This document shows, piece after piece, positions 1 to 7,050 of a DNA stretch of 61,564 nt. The DNA is taken from NCBI GenBank assembly GCA_900554565.1, contig USHX01000005.1:1-61564 (forward strand), given 5' to 3'. The number at the start of each line of letters is the position of its first letter. The stretch's first letter is position 1. The stretch is from an uncultured Clostridium sp. (GTDB lineage Bacteria > Bacillota > Clostridia > TANB77 > CAG-508). Under the pieces are notes generated by a model. The model was not told the origin of the DNA. It saw only the letters and a list, made by a program, of their open reading frames with translations, and did not search any database. The position numbers and the translations under genes are program-made.

Positions 1-81
1 GCTTCAATAAAAGAACTTGAAAGAGTTTACAGAATTACAGATGATATAATCAAATACATCGTAATAAGAAAAGAAAACTAA
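1..81 (+). CDS. rpsF: 30S ribosomal protein bS6, C-terminal end (partial)
   Basis: The window opens inside a gene; frame 1 gives 26 residues and a TAA stop at 79-81. The sequence ELERVYRITDDIIKYIVIRK resembles the conserved end of ribosomal protein S6 (ELER-RI-D-I-RY-V-R). S6 binds S18 on the platform of the small subunit. The following genes are ssb and rpsR, and rpsF-ssb-rpsR is the standard Firmicutes operon, which supports the call more than the short peptide alone. The start lies outside the window. Confidence 0.85.
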   Translation, partial: ASIKELERVYRITDDIIKYIVIRKEN

Positions 82-142
82 TAAAATTAGTAAAAATAAA
101 GATAAGGGGCCTTTATTTGAAAGTAAAGAAAGGTGATAAAAA

Positions 143-571
143 ATGAACAAAGTAATATTAATGGGAAGATTAACAAGAGACCCAGAAGTAAGATACACAC
201 AAACAAACAACACACTAGTAGCATCTTTTAGTTTAGCAGTAAACAGAAGATTTGTAAGACAAGGAGAAGAAAGACAAGCAGACTTTATAAACATAGTAGC
301 TTGGAGCAAACTAGGTGAATTTTGTAGTAAATACTTCAAAAAAGGTCAACAAGTAGGAATTATAGGAAGAATACAAACAAGAACTTGGGATGATGACCAA
401 GGAACAAAACACTATGTAACAGAAGTAGTTGCAGAAGAAGCATATTTTGCAGATAGCAGAAGAGATGGAGAAACTGCAGGAAATACTTTTGAAAATACAT
501 TTGGAAATACAGCACCAGGAAACATGGGAGCAGATTTCGAAGTATCTTCAAATGATGACCTACCATTCTAA
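143..571 (+). CDS. ssb: Single-stranded DNA-binding protein SSB
   Basis: A 142-residue SSB that coats single-stranded DNA in replication, recombination and repair. The N-terminal OB-fold (about residues 1-105) starts MNKVILMGRLTRDPEVRYT and contains the FINIVAW stretch, both typical of the family. A low-complexity linker rich in Asn, Thr and Gly follows, and the acidic tail ends DDLPF, the tip that recruits SSB-interacting proteins. AGGTGA lies just upstream of the ATG. It sits between rpsF and rpsR in the usual operon. A second, atypical SSB-like gene is at 30881-31582. Confidence 0.97.
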   Translation: MNKVILMGRLTRDPEVRYTQTNNTLVASFSLAVNRRFVRQGEERQADFINIVAWSKLGEFCSKYFKKGQQVGIIGRIQTRTWDDDQGTKHYVTEVVAEEAYFADSRRDGETAGNTFENTFGNTAPGNMGADFEVSSNDDLPF

Positions 572-591
572 TTAAAGAGGGGTGAAATAAA

Positions 592-867
592 ATGGCAGAC
601 AAAAAACAAAATAGAAGAAATAAAAACTATGATGAGGATTACAATCCAAGATTCAGAAAACAAAGAAAAAAAGTATGTGTATTATGTAGTGACAAAAACT
701 TTGAATTAGACTACAAAAATCCAGAACAATTAAAGAAATTTGTAAATGACAAAGGTAAAATCTTACCAAGAAGAACAACTGGAGCATGCAGTAAACATCA
801 AAGAGATATCACAACAGCAGTAAAAAGAGCAAGACACATTGCTATATTACCATATGCACAAAACTAA
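592..867 (+). CDS. rpsR: 30S ribosomal protein bS18
   Basis: A 91-residue basic protein of the small-subunit platform, partner of S6. It has a lysine- and arginine-rich N-terminus, the VCVLC stretch, DYKN, LKKFVNDKGKILPRRTTGAC and the RARHIAILPY ending, all S18 signatures. AGAGGGGTG precedes the ATG, 20 bases after the ssb stop. It is the last gene of the operon and is followed by a clear terminator. The Cys pair (VCVLC) and the later Cys suggest the zinc-type S18; this last point is inference. Confidence 0.97.
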   Translation: MADKKQNRRNKNYDEDYNPRFRKQRKKVCVLCSDKNFELDYKNPEQLKKFVNDKGKILPRRTTGACSKHQRDITTAVKRARHIAILPYAQN

Positions 868-880
868 TTTAAGATAATAT

Positions 881-912
881 AAAAACCGTTGAGAAATCAA
901 CGGTTTTACTTT
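881..912 (+). terminator. Rho-independent terminator of rpsF-ssb-rpsR
   Basis: AAAACCGTTGA and TCAACGGTTTT pair around a GAAA loop and are followed by a T-rich run. It lies directly after the rpsR stop. The CGG at 901 is in this hairpin and is not a codon. Confidence 0.9.
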
Positions 913-1015
913 TGTATATAAGAATAATATTGAATGTAAACTTTACAATTAGCAACTATAGTTTTAATAAAAACAATGTGTAATAAAAAACAAAAATTAA
1001 AAATTTCTTAAACCG

Positions 1016-1044
1016 TTTACAATTAAAAAAGCTTATGGTATAAT
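1016..1044 (+). promoter_or_regulatory. Sigma-A-type promoter for the gene at 1075
   Basis: TTTACA (1016-1021) and TATAAT (1039-1044) are separated by 17 bases, with the TTG start of the next gene 30 bases further on. Confidence 0.75.
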
Positions 1045-1074
1045 TTTTTGTGAGAAATAGGAAGGTGAAAAAAT

Positions 1075-2010
1075 TTGAATCAAATATTAAGTGTAGAAAC
1101 ACCGAAAAAAGAAAAAAATAAAAAATCAAAAAACAATGGCACAATAGAAATACAAAAAATAGTAAGATTCTTTTCAATTGTAATATTAATATTTGGAATA
1201 TGTATGATTGGAAGTGGTTCATACTCAATGTACAAAGGAACATCAGCAGAAACAGGAACAGCAAAACCAACAATATATGTACAAGAAACATCAGGAACAG
1301 AAATAACACTTCAAGTATCACATAACAAAGCACTAGAAAAAGTAACATACAAATGGAATAATGAAGATGAAACAGAAATAAACAGCAATGGTAAAAAACA
1401 AGTAACACAACAAATCCAAATACCAACAGGAAAAAATACATTGACAGTATATGCAAAAGACATAAACGGACAAGAAACAAGTTACCAAAAACAATATACA
1501 ATTCAAGGAGATATAGACATAGAACTAGAAGTTGATGGAGCAAACTTAAAAATAAATGCAACAGGAAAAGAAGAGCTATCATATCTAACATATAGATGGG
1601 ATGAAGAAGAAGAAACAAAAATAGATATAAATGATACACAAACAGAACAAACAATAGAAATACCAAAAGGACAACACACATTAACAGTTGTAGCAGTAGA
1701 TGTAAACAACAAAACCGAAACAAAAGAACAAGAAGTAAAAGGAGTAACAAAGCCAAAAGTAGAAGTAACAACAGATGGAGAAGCAAACTTCGTAATAAAA
1801 GCATCAGATGAAGAAGGTATTAAAAAAGTAGAATTCATAATAAATGAAACAGATAAAAATGTACTAAATCTAGACCAAGTATATTCACTAGATCAAAGAA
1901 AAGACTTTGAATACAAATACCCATTACACGATGGAGAAAACAAACTAGAAATAAGAGTATACAACGAAAGCGATGTATGTGAAGTATCAAGAGTAATAGT
2001 AAATAAATAA
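1075..2010 (+). CDS. Membrane-anchored protein with repeated Ig-like domains
   Basis: A 311-residue protein of unknown function. The start is TTG at 1075, with GGAAGGTG eight bases upstream. After a lysine-rich cytoplasmic N-terminus there is one hydrophobic segment (about residues 35-55, VRFFSIVILIFGICMIGSGS). The rest looks extracytoplasmic and is built of three or four similar beta-rich units: 'ITLQVSHNKALEKVTYKW', 'LKINATGKEELSYLTYRW' and 'NFVIKASDEEGIKKVEF' align with each other, each followed by a 'TLTVYAKD/TLTVVAVD/KLEIRVYN' strand. This is the pattern of bacterial Ig-like modules. It is monocistronic by its own promoter and following hairpin. A surface or cell-wall role is inference. 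Confidence 0.75.
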   Translation: MNQILSVETPKKEKNKKSKNNGTIEIQKIVRFFSIVILIFGICMIGSGSYSMYKGTSAETGTAKPTIYVQETSGTEITLQVSHNKALEKVTYKWNNEDETEINSNGKKQVTQQIQIPTGKNTLTVYAKDINGQETSYQKQYTIQGDIDIELEVDGANLKINATGKEELSYLTYRWDEEEETKIDINDTQTEQTIEIPKGQHTLTVVAVDVNNKTETKEQEVKGVTKPKVEVTTDGEANFVIKASDEEGIKKVEFIINETDKNVLNLDQVYSLDQRKDFEYKYPLHDGENKLEIRVYNESDVCEVSRVIVNK

Positions 2011-2011
2011 G

Positions 2012-2050
2012 CAAATACCTCCTACAAGCTATATTGTAGGAGATATTTAT
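2012..2050 (+). terminator. Hairpin terminator after the Ig-like protein gene
   Basis: TCCTACAA (2020-2027) pairs with TTGTAGGA (2034-2041), and the flanking AAATA/ATATTT can extend the stem. The T-run is weak, so some read-through into 2067 is possible. Confidence 0.55.
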
Positions 2051-2066
2051 TTAAAAAGGGGAAAAC

Positions 2067-2876
2067 ATGAAAGAGCAATTATTTAATATATTAACATATT
2101 TTGTTATATATTCTTTCCTAGGATGGGTTATGGAATCCATAGTAAGGTCAGTATCAGAAAAAAAATTAATAAACACAGGATTTTTGGTAGGGCCAATGTG
2201 CCCAATATATGGGATAGGAGCAATGATAATGCTCTTATTTCTAGATAGATTTGAAAATAATATACTACTTTTATTTATAGTTTCAATAGTAGTATTAACA
2301 ATATGGGAATACCTAGTAGGTGTATTGCTAGAGACAATATTCAAAACAAAATATTGGGATTATTCAGATCAAAAATTTAATTTTCAAGGAAGAGTATGTT
2401 TAACAAATTCCATATGTTGGGGAATACTTGGAGTGCTATTCGTAAAAGGAATACATCCAGCCATAATTAAACTGTTAGAAAAAGTAGATATACACATTTT
2501 ACACTATGTAATATTTATAATAACAATAGTAGCAATAGTGGACATGATAGTAAGTATTATAAAATTAAAAAATATAAAAGTGACATTAGAAAAAATAGAA
2601 GAACTAAATAAAGAAATAAAAGAAAAATTAAAAGAAGTTAAAAAGCTAACCAAAGAAACTGAAAAAGCAAGTAAGAAAGCAGAAAAAGAAAAGAACTCAG
2701 AAGAAAATATTCAAATAATAGTAGAAAATTTGAAAAAGAAGAGAAATAGAATCTTAAGAAGACTATACAGAAATGTATATAGACTAAAAAAGGCATTCCC
2801 AGCAATTAACACAAAAGAAATAACAGAAGTATTAAATAAAAAACTAGATGAAATCAAAAATAAAAGAAATAAATAA
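2067..2876 (+). CDS. Polytopic membrane protein, PF06541-like (putative ABC-transporter type IV)
   Basis: A 269-residue membrane protein. The N-terminal half has about five hydrophobic segments and carries FLGWVMES near residue 17, the FLGWxxE signature I associate with the family named 'putative ABC-transporter type IV' (CmpB-like), whose real function is unsettled. WEYLVGVLLE and KYWDYSDQKFNFQGRVCL are also typical. The C-terminal third (about 170-265) is a highly charged Lys/Glu coiled coil, probably cytoplasmic. AAAGGGG lies upstream of the ATG. The response-regulator-like gene follows after 14 bases, so the two are probably co-transcribed. Confidence 0.7.
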   Translation: MKEQLFNILTYFVIYSFLGWVMESIVRSVSEKKLINTGFLVGPMCPIYGIGAMIMLLFLDRFENNILLLFIVSIVVLTIWEYLVGVLLETIFKTKYWDYSDQKFNFQGRVCLTNSICWGILGVLFVKGIHPAIIKLLEKVDIHILHYVIFIITIVAIVDMIVSIIKLKNIKVTLEKIEELNKEIKEKLKEVKKLTKETEKASKKAEKEKNSEENIQIIVENLKKKRNRILRRLYRNVYRLKKAFPAINTKEITEVLNKKLDEIKNKRNK

Positions 2877-2890
2877 CAAAGGAGTAAAAC

Positions 2891-3814
2891 ATGGTACAAG
2901 AAATATATATTATAGATGATGATGATTCTTCAATAGTAATATTTAGAGAATTATTTAGAAATGATCCAGAATTCAAATTTATAAGTGTAAAAACAGAACA
3001 AATAGATGTAGCACTAAAAAACATTCCATCATTAATAGTAATAAATGAAGATGCTATAGATAGAGATGTTGTCGAATTATGTAGAAAAATAAGAAAAGAT
3101 GAAGACAATACAATAACACCAGTTATAATAGTGTCTTCAAAAACAAGCAAAGAACACAGAATGAGAATTTTGCAAGAATCAGTAGAATACTTTATAAAAA
3201 AACCAGTAGATGAAGAGTATCTATATTATACAGTCAAAAACTTAAACAGGTTGCTTGCAAGTAATAGAACTGTAAGTCCATTAACAGGCTTACCAGGAAA
3301 TGTACAAATACATGCAGAACTAAAGAAAAGAATAGCAAGACAGGAGCCATTTTCAGTATTATATCTAGATTTAGATAACTTCAAAGCATATAATGATGTA
3401 TATGGATTTTTAAAAGGCGATGAAATAATAGAATTTACAGCAGAAACAATAGTAAATTCAGTACATAGTGATAAAATAGAAAATACATTTGTTGGACACA
3501 TAGGTGGAGATGACTTTGTAGCAATTGTACCAGGAACAAGTTGTGAGAAATTGTGCCAAAATGTAATATCAGAGTTTGATAATAATGTTCAAAAATTCTT
3601 TACAGAAGATGATTTAGAAAAAGGATATATAGAAGTTGCGAATAGAAGAGGAATAATAGAACAATTTCCATTAACATCAATATCAATAGGTGTTGTTGTA
3701 TCAGATGTTGGTAGATTTCATAATATCTTAGAAATTGGTGAAATTGGAGCACAAGTAAAACATGCTGCTAAATCTGTAATGGGAAGCAGTTATGCAATAG
3801 ATAGAAGAAAATAA
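2891..3814 (+). CDS. Degenerate receiver domain fused to a GGDEF (GGDDF) domain
   Basis: A 307-residue two-domain signalling protein. Residues 1-120 form a CheY-like receiver: acidic IIDDDDSS near the N-terminus and FIKKPVD with the conserved Lys near residue 100. The expected phosphoacceptor Asp at the end of beta-3 seems replaced, since the strand reads LIVINEDA. Residues 125-305 form a GGDEF domain with LTGLPGN, YLDLDNFKAYNDVYGFLKGD and the active-site motif IGGDDF, an allowed GG(D/E)(D/E)F form. Cyclic-di-GMP synthesis is therefore plausible, with control other than normal Asp phosphorylation (inference). AAAGGAGT precedes the ATG, and a terminator follows. Confidence 0.85.
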   Translation: MVQEIYIIDDDDSSIVIFRELFRNDPEFKFISVKTEQIDVALKNIPSLIVINEDAIDRDVVELCRKIRKDEDNTITPVIIVSSKTSKEHRMRILQESVEYFIKKPVDEEYLYYTVKNLNRLLASNRTVSPLTGLPGNVQIHAELKKRIARQEPFSVLYLDLDNFKAYNDVYGFLKGDEIIEFTAETIVNSVHSDKIENTFVGHIGGDDFVAIVPGTSCEKLCQNVISEFDNNVQKFFTEDDLEKGYIEVANRRGIIEQFPLTSISIGVVVSDVGRFHNILEIGEIGAQVKHAAKSVMGSSYAIDRRK

Positions 3815-3843
3815 AAAAGGACTTGAAAAAGTTCTTTTTTTTG
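3814..3843 (+). terminator. Terminator after the GGDEF gene
   Basis: AGGACTT and AAGTTCT pair (one G-U) around a short A-rich loop and are followed by eight Ts. Confidence 0.85.
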
Positions 3844-3857
3844 TCAAAATATACTCA

Positions 3858-4126
3858 TTAAAACATGAATAAAGAACAAACAAGGTCAATATACTATAGT
3901 ATAAAAATAAACAAGGGGAGCTATAATTATGATGATTATAGACAAAAAAAGAATAAAAATTATACTAGGTTGTATATTGATAGCATTATTTACTTTCACA
4001 TTTCAGGTGGCAAATCAGAAAGAAAGCACAAATAAAATCCAGGAACAAACGGCGCAAACAACATCAACTCCTGTATCAGGCAAAACAGTAGTACTTGATG
4101 CAGGGCATGGAATACCAGATGAAGGG
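3858..4126 (+). repeat. Direct repeat, left copy (cwlD promoter region plus 5' end)
   Basis: About 270 bases nearly identical to 6121-6389: the upstream region, the 14-base palindrome TATACTATAGTATA (3890-3903), the ribosome binding site and the first 65 or so codons of cwlD. Differences are scattered single bases. Identity ends at the codons for PDEG. The copies are about 2.26 kb apart and flank three genes. Confidence 0.9.
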
Positions 4127-4144
4127 GTTTGCTTACTGCATTAA
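3929..4144 (+). pseudogene. Truncated duplicate of cwlD (N-terminal 65 codons)
   Basis: A 71-codon fragment starting with the same membrane segment, linker and catalytic start LDAGHG as the intact amidase at 6193-6924. Homology stops after PDEG, and six unrelated codons lead to TAA. It lacks the remaining zinc ligands and cannot be an active amidase. It keeps a full upstream region and ribosome binding site, so a short membrane peptide could be made. It contains no in-frame CGG, so it is a rearrangement remnant and not one of the recoded genes. Confidence 0.85.
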
Positions 4145-4174
4145 GTAAAAAATAAAAGTAACTATTCTTTTATA

Positions 4175-4209
4175 AAAAAGTTGCAAATGTAAAAGTTTGC
4201 AACTTTTTA
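4175..4209 (+). terminator. Terminator after the truncated cwlD copy
   Basis: AAAAGTTGCAAA and TTTGCAACTTTTT pair around an eight-base loop, ending in a T-run. Confidence 0.85.
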
Positions 4210-4333
4210 TGATTTTGATTGATAGAATAAAAGTAAAGTGATAAAATGTAGAAAATAAAAGAAAAAAATTTAAGAATAAACAATAAAAGAGAAACATAAA
4301 AATTGACAAAACAAATTAAAACAAGGAGGTATT

Positions 4334-4867
4334 ATGTATAATCGAATTTCTATTGTAGGTGGTTCTGGAAGTGGTAAAAGTACATTATGTAATATTTTAT
4401 CAAAAGAGTTAAATCTCCCAGCAATACATTTAGATGCCATTAATTATGAACCTAATTGGGTTGAAATAGATAAAGTAGAAAGAGATAAAATAATAGCTAC
4501 TAAGTCATCAAGAGATAAATGGATTATAGATGGTAATTATAATAAGACTCTTAAGGAACGTTTTAAAAAAGCAGATTTAATAATATGGCTAGATTACTCA
4601 ACATTTATGCAATTAAAAGGCGTTTTAAAAAGATATTTTAAAACACGTAATAATGAAAGACCAGAGATACCTGGCTGTAAAGAAAAATTAGAGTTTAAAT
4701 TTATAAAATATGTTCTTACTTATAATAAAAAGAAAAGACATATAATTAAAGAGTATTTAATGGATATACCGAAAGAAAAAGTATTAATTTTTAATAAACA
4801 AAAAGATTTAAATAAATGGCTTAAGAAATTTACAGGTAACAACAATATTTTAGAAAATTTAAAATAA
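4334..4867 (+). CDS. P-loop kinase, 'topology modulation'/FlaR-like
   Basis: A 177-residue small P-loop protein. The Walker A motif GGSGSGKST is at residues 9-17, followed by LPAIHLDAINYEPNW and a DGNY motif (about 73-76). This layout is typical of the adenylate-kinase-like family often annotated as DNA topology modulation protein; the true substrate is unknown. A strong AAGGAGG lies upstream of the ATG. Codon use is a little less A-rich than in neighbours (more T-ending codons), in keeping with an acquired island between the two cwlD copies. The NUDIX gene follows after 27 bases. Confidence 0.75.
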   Translation: MYNRISIVGGSGSGKSTLCNILSKELNLPAIHLDAINYEPNWVEIDKVERDKIIATKSSRDKWIIDGNYNKTLKERFKKADLIIWLDYSTFMQLKGVLKRYFKTRNNERPEIPGCKEKLEFKFIKYVLTYNKKKRHIIKEYLMDIPKEKVLIFNKQKDLNKWLKKFTGNNNILENLK

Positions 4868-4894
4868 ATATAAAAATAAGGAAGTAATAAAAAT

Positions 4895-5449
4895 ATGGAA
4901 TTAGTAGATATTGTAGATGAAAATAATAAATTAACTGGACAAGTGGAAGATAGATGGGTAGCATATAATAAAGGATTATGGAGAAGGACAGTTTCTTGTT
5001 GGATAATTAATGAAAAAGGAGAAATACTTTTGCAAAAAAGAACAGCAAATAAATTAAAAAATCCAAATAAATGGGCAAAAACTGGAGGACAAGTTGACAG
5101 TGGAGAAACAGTTGAAGAAGCTATATTTCGAGAAGTAAAAGAAGAATTAGGAATTAAAATTCCAAAAGAGCAAATTAAAATTGTGGATATTTATAAAAGT
5201 AATGATAAAAACAAACGATTTGGATATAATTTTATTTTTGTAGTTAATTATAAAATTAAAGACTACATATTACAAAAAGAAGAAGTAGCAGAAGTTAAGT
5301 ATGTTACAATTGAAGATATGGAATTAATCAAAAAAGAGAATGATTCTAATTATACTTTTTGTAATTGGGTGGATGAGGATTTTTATAGGGAAATAAAATT
5401 ATTAAAAAATAAAAGAAAACAAATTTTAGGTGGCAAAAATGAAGGTTAA
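4895..5449 (+). CDS. NUDIX hydrolase
   Basis: A 184-residue NUDIX protein that hydrolyses nucleoside-diphosphate-linked or related pyrophosphate substrates. The NUDIX box is complete: G-Q-V-D-S-G-E followed by REVKEELGI, around residues 68-89, with the metal-binding Glu residues present. The N-terminal MELVDIVDENNKLTGQ and WRRTVSCWI resemble the IPP-isomerase-like NUDIX subgroup, but the isomerase Cys/Glu motif is not evident, so substrate is not assigned. It belongs to the small island between the cwlD repeats. Confidence 0.88.
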   Translation: MELVDIVDENNKLTGQVEDRWVAYNKGLWRRTVSCWIINEKGEILLQKRTANKLKNPNKWAKTGGQVDSGETVEEAIFREVKEELGIKIPKEQIKIVDIYKSNDKNKRFGYNFIFVVNYKIKDYILQKEEVAEVKYVTIEDMELIKKENDSNYTFCNWVDEDFYREIKLLKNKRKQILGGKNEG

Positions 5450-5485
5450 AATTTACATTTTACAAAGGAATAATAAAAATTTTCT

Positions 5486-6104
5486 ATGGAAAAGAATAGT
5501 CTGAAAAAACTAAATAGTAAATTTTTTTACATGTTTTCAGATGGAAAAATCACAAATTCAACTAAGAAACACGGAAATAATAAGGCTGTAGCTTATATGC
5601 AGGATATAGAAGCATGGAGTATATATAAAGATGAGGAAGGATATGCAGAATATGTAATAGGTGGACCAAGCGTCGAAATGTTATATGATAGCTATAAGCA
5701 AACACATTCAAACTCTGATAAAAAACATATGTATACAGTTACAGGTGAAAATAAAGAAACAAATGAAAATAATGCAAAAGGTACTGGTTCTGCAGGATAC
5801 CAAATAAGTTGGGATGGTGGACAAACTTGGAAAACTATAACAGAAATTAATTTTAGTTATTTATCAAGTGATATTGATAAATTATATACTGGAGATGGAA
5901 CACATCAAAAAGCCTATGGATATTGGCTTTTATCTCCTTCAGCACAAAATGATGAAACCATTATGGGTGTGTATTATTATGGAAAAGTTTCGCTATTATC
6001 ATTATAATAATGAACTAATGGCATTTAGACCGGTGGTATATTTATCATCTGATGTAACATTAAGTTTGAATGAGCAAACTGGAAAATATGAAATAAGCAA
6101 GTAA
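5486..6104 (+). pseudogene. Fragment of a large surface protein with C-terminal FRPVVYL motif, frameshifted
   Basis: The first frame (5486-6007) gives 173 residues, among them GYQISWDGGQTWKTI and GYWLLSP. An overlapping +1 frame (to 6104) carries AFRPVVYLSSDVTLSLNEQT, a common C-terminal ending of Firmicutes surface proteins. The frames join near 5990-6010, but no CGG lies there, so the recoding rule does not explain the break. The large N-terminal part such proteins usually have is missing, so this looks like a decayed end fragment. It has no convincing ribosome binding site. Confidence 0.6.
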
Positions 6105-6120
6105 CAGAAAAATATAATAA

Positions 6121-6389
6121 TTAAAATACGAATAATGAACAAACAAGGTCAATATACTATAGTATAAAAAATAAACAAGGGGAGTTATAATTATGATGAT
6201 TATAGACAAAAAAAGAATAAAAATTATACTAGGTTGTATATTGATAGCAATATTTACTTTCACATTTCAAATAGCAAATCAAAAAGAAAATTCAAATAAG
6301 ATTCAAGAACAAACAGCACAAACAACATCAACACCTGTATCGGGCAAAACAGTAGTACTAGATGCAGGACATGGAGTACCAGATGAAGG
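6121..6389 (+). repeat. Direct repeat, right copy (5' region of intact cwlD)
   Basis: Partner of 3858-4126, with the same palindrome TATACTATAGTATA at 6153-6166 and the same ribosome binding site. This copy runs into the complete cwlD gene, so it is the functional arm. Recombination between the arms would excise the kinase/NUDIX/surface-fragment island. Confidence 0.9.
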
Positions 6390-6924
6390 TGCACAAAGTT
6401 CAAATGGAACAACAGAAGCAGAAACAAACTTAAAAATAACATTAAAAATTCAAAAGCTATTAGAGCAAAGCGGATGCACAGTAATATTAACTCGTTCAGA
6501 TGAAAATGCGATATATGATTTAGATGCAACAACATTAAAACAAAAGAAAATATCAGACATACATAATAGAGTCAAAATAGGAAACGAAAATTCAGCTGAT
6601 ATATTTGTATCAATACATTTAAACAAAATTCCACAAAGCCAATACTCAGGTTGGCAATGCTTTTACAAAGATGGAAATGAAAATAGCAATAAGCTAGCAA
6701 AAACTATACAAGAAAATTTAAATAAATCTATACAAAAAGAAAATAAAAGAGTGCCTATGAAATTGGATAATGTTTATATTATAAAACATGTAGAAATTCC
6801 AATATCAATAGTCGAATGTGGATTTTTATCCAACCCAGAAGAAGAAAAAGAATTACTAGAAGATAGCTATCAAAATAAACTGGCTTGGGGAATTTATAAT
6901 GGAATTATAAATTATTTTTATTAA
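6193..6924 (+). CDS. cwlD: N-acetylmuramoyl-L-alanine amidase, CwlD-like (Amidase_3)
   Basis: A 243-residue zinc amidase that cleaves the bond between N-acetylmuramic acid and L-Ala. Residues 8-27 form a membrane anchor or uncleaved signal. The domain begins VVLDAGHG (about 56-63, first zinc His) and has the Glu of TEAETNL, SIHLN (second His) and VECGFLSN (catalytic Glu). A short single-domain amidase with a signal anchor is the CwlD type, which makes muramic-delta-lactam in the spore cortex; this fits the sporulation genes at the right end. AAGGGGAG precedes the ATG. The palindromic TATACTATAGTATA just upstream may be an operator or part of the promoter. Confidence 0.88.
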   Translation: MMIIDKKRIKIILGCILIAIFTFTFQIANQKENSNKIQEQTAQTTSTPVSGKTVVLDAGHGVPDEGAQSSNGTTEAETNLKITLKIQKLLEQSGCTVILTRSDENAIYDLDATTLKQKKISDIHNRVKIGNENSADIFVSIHLNKIPQSQYSGWQCFYKDGNENSNKLAKTIQENLNKSIQKENKRVPMKLDNVYIIKHVEIPISIVECGFLSNPEEEKELLEDSYQNKLAWGIYNGIINYFY

Positions 6925-6968
6925 AACTATAGAACCTGTTAATCGATAAACAAAAAACTAAAAAATAA

Positions 6969-7002
6969 AAAGTTTTGTTAATCTAATAACAAAACTTTTT
7001 TA
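6969..7002 (+). terminator. Terminator after cwlD
   Basis: AAAGTTTTGTTA and TAACAAAACTTT pair perfectly around ATCTAA, followed by Ts. Confidence 0.93.
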
Positions 7003-7050
7003 AAAGTGGTATAACAAAAAAGAAAAAATAAAAGAGAAAGGAAGAATAAA

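Noticed and set aside
956..1804. 282-codon reading frame on the minus strand
   Set aside because: Leu-rich shadow of the A-rich Ig-like protein gene; no ribosome binding site. The same applies to the other long minus-strand frames opposite real genes.
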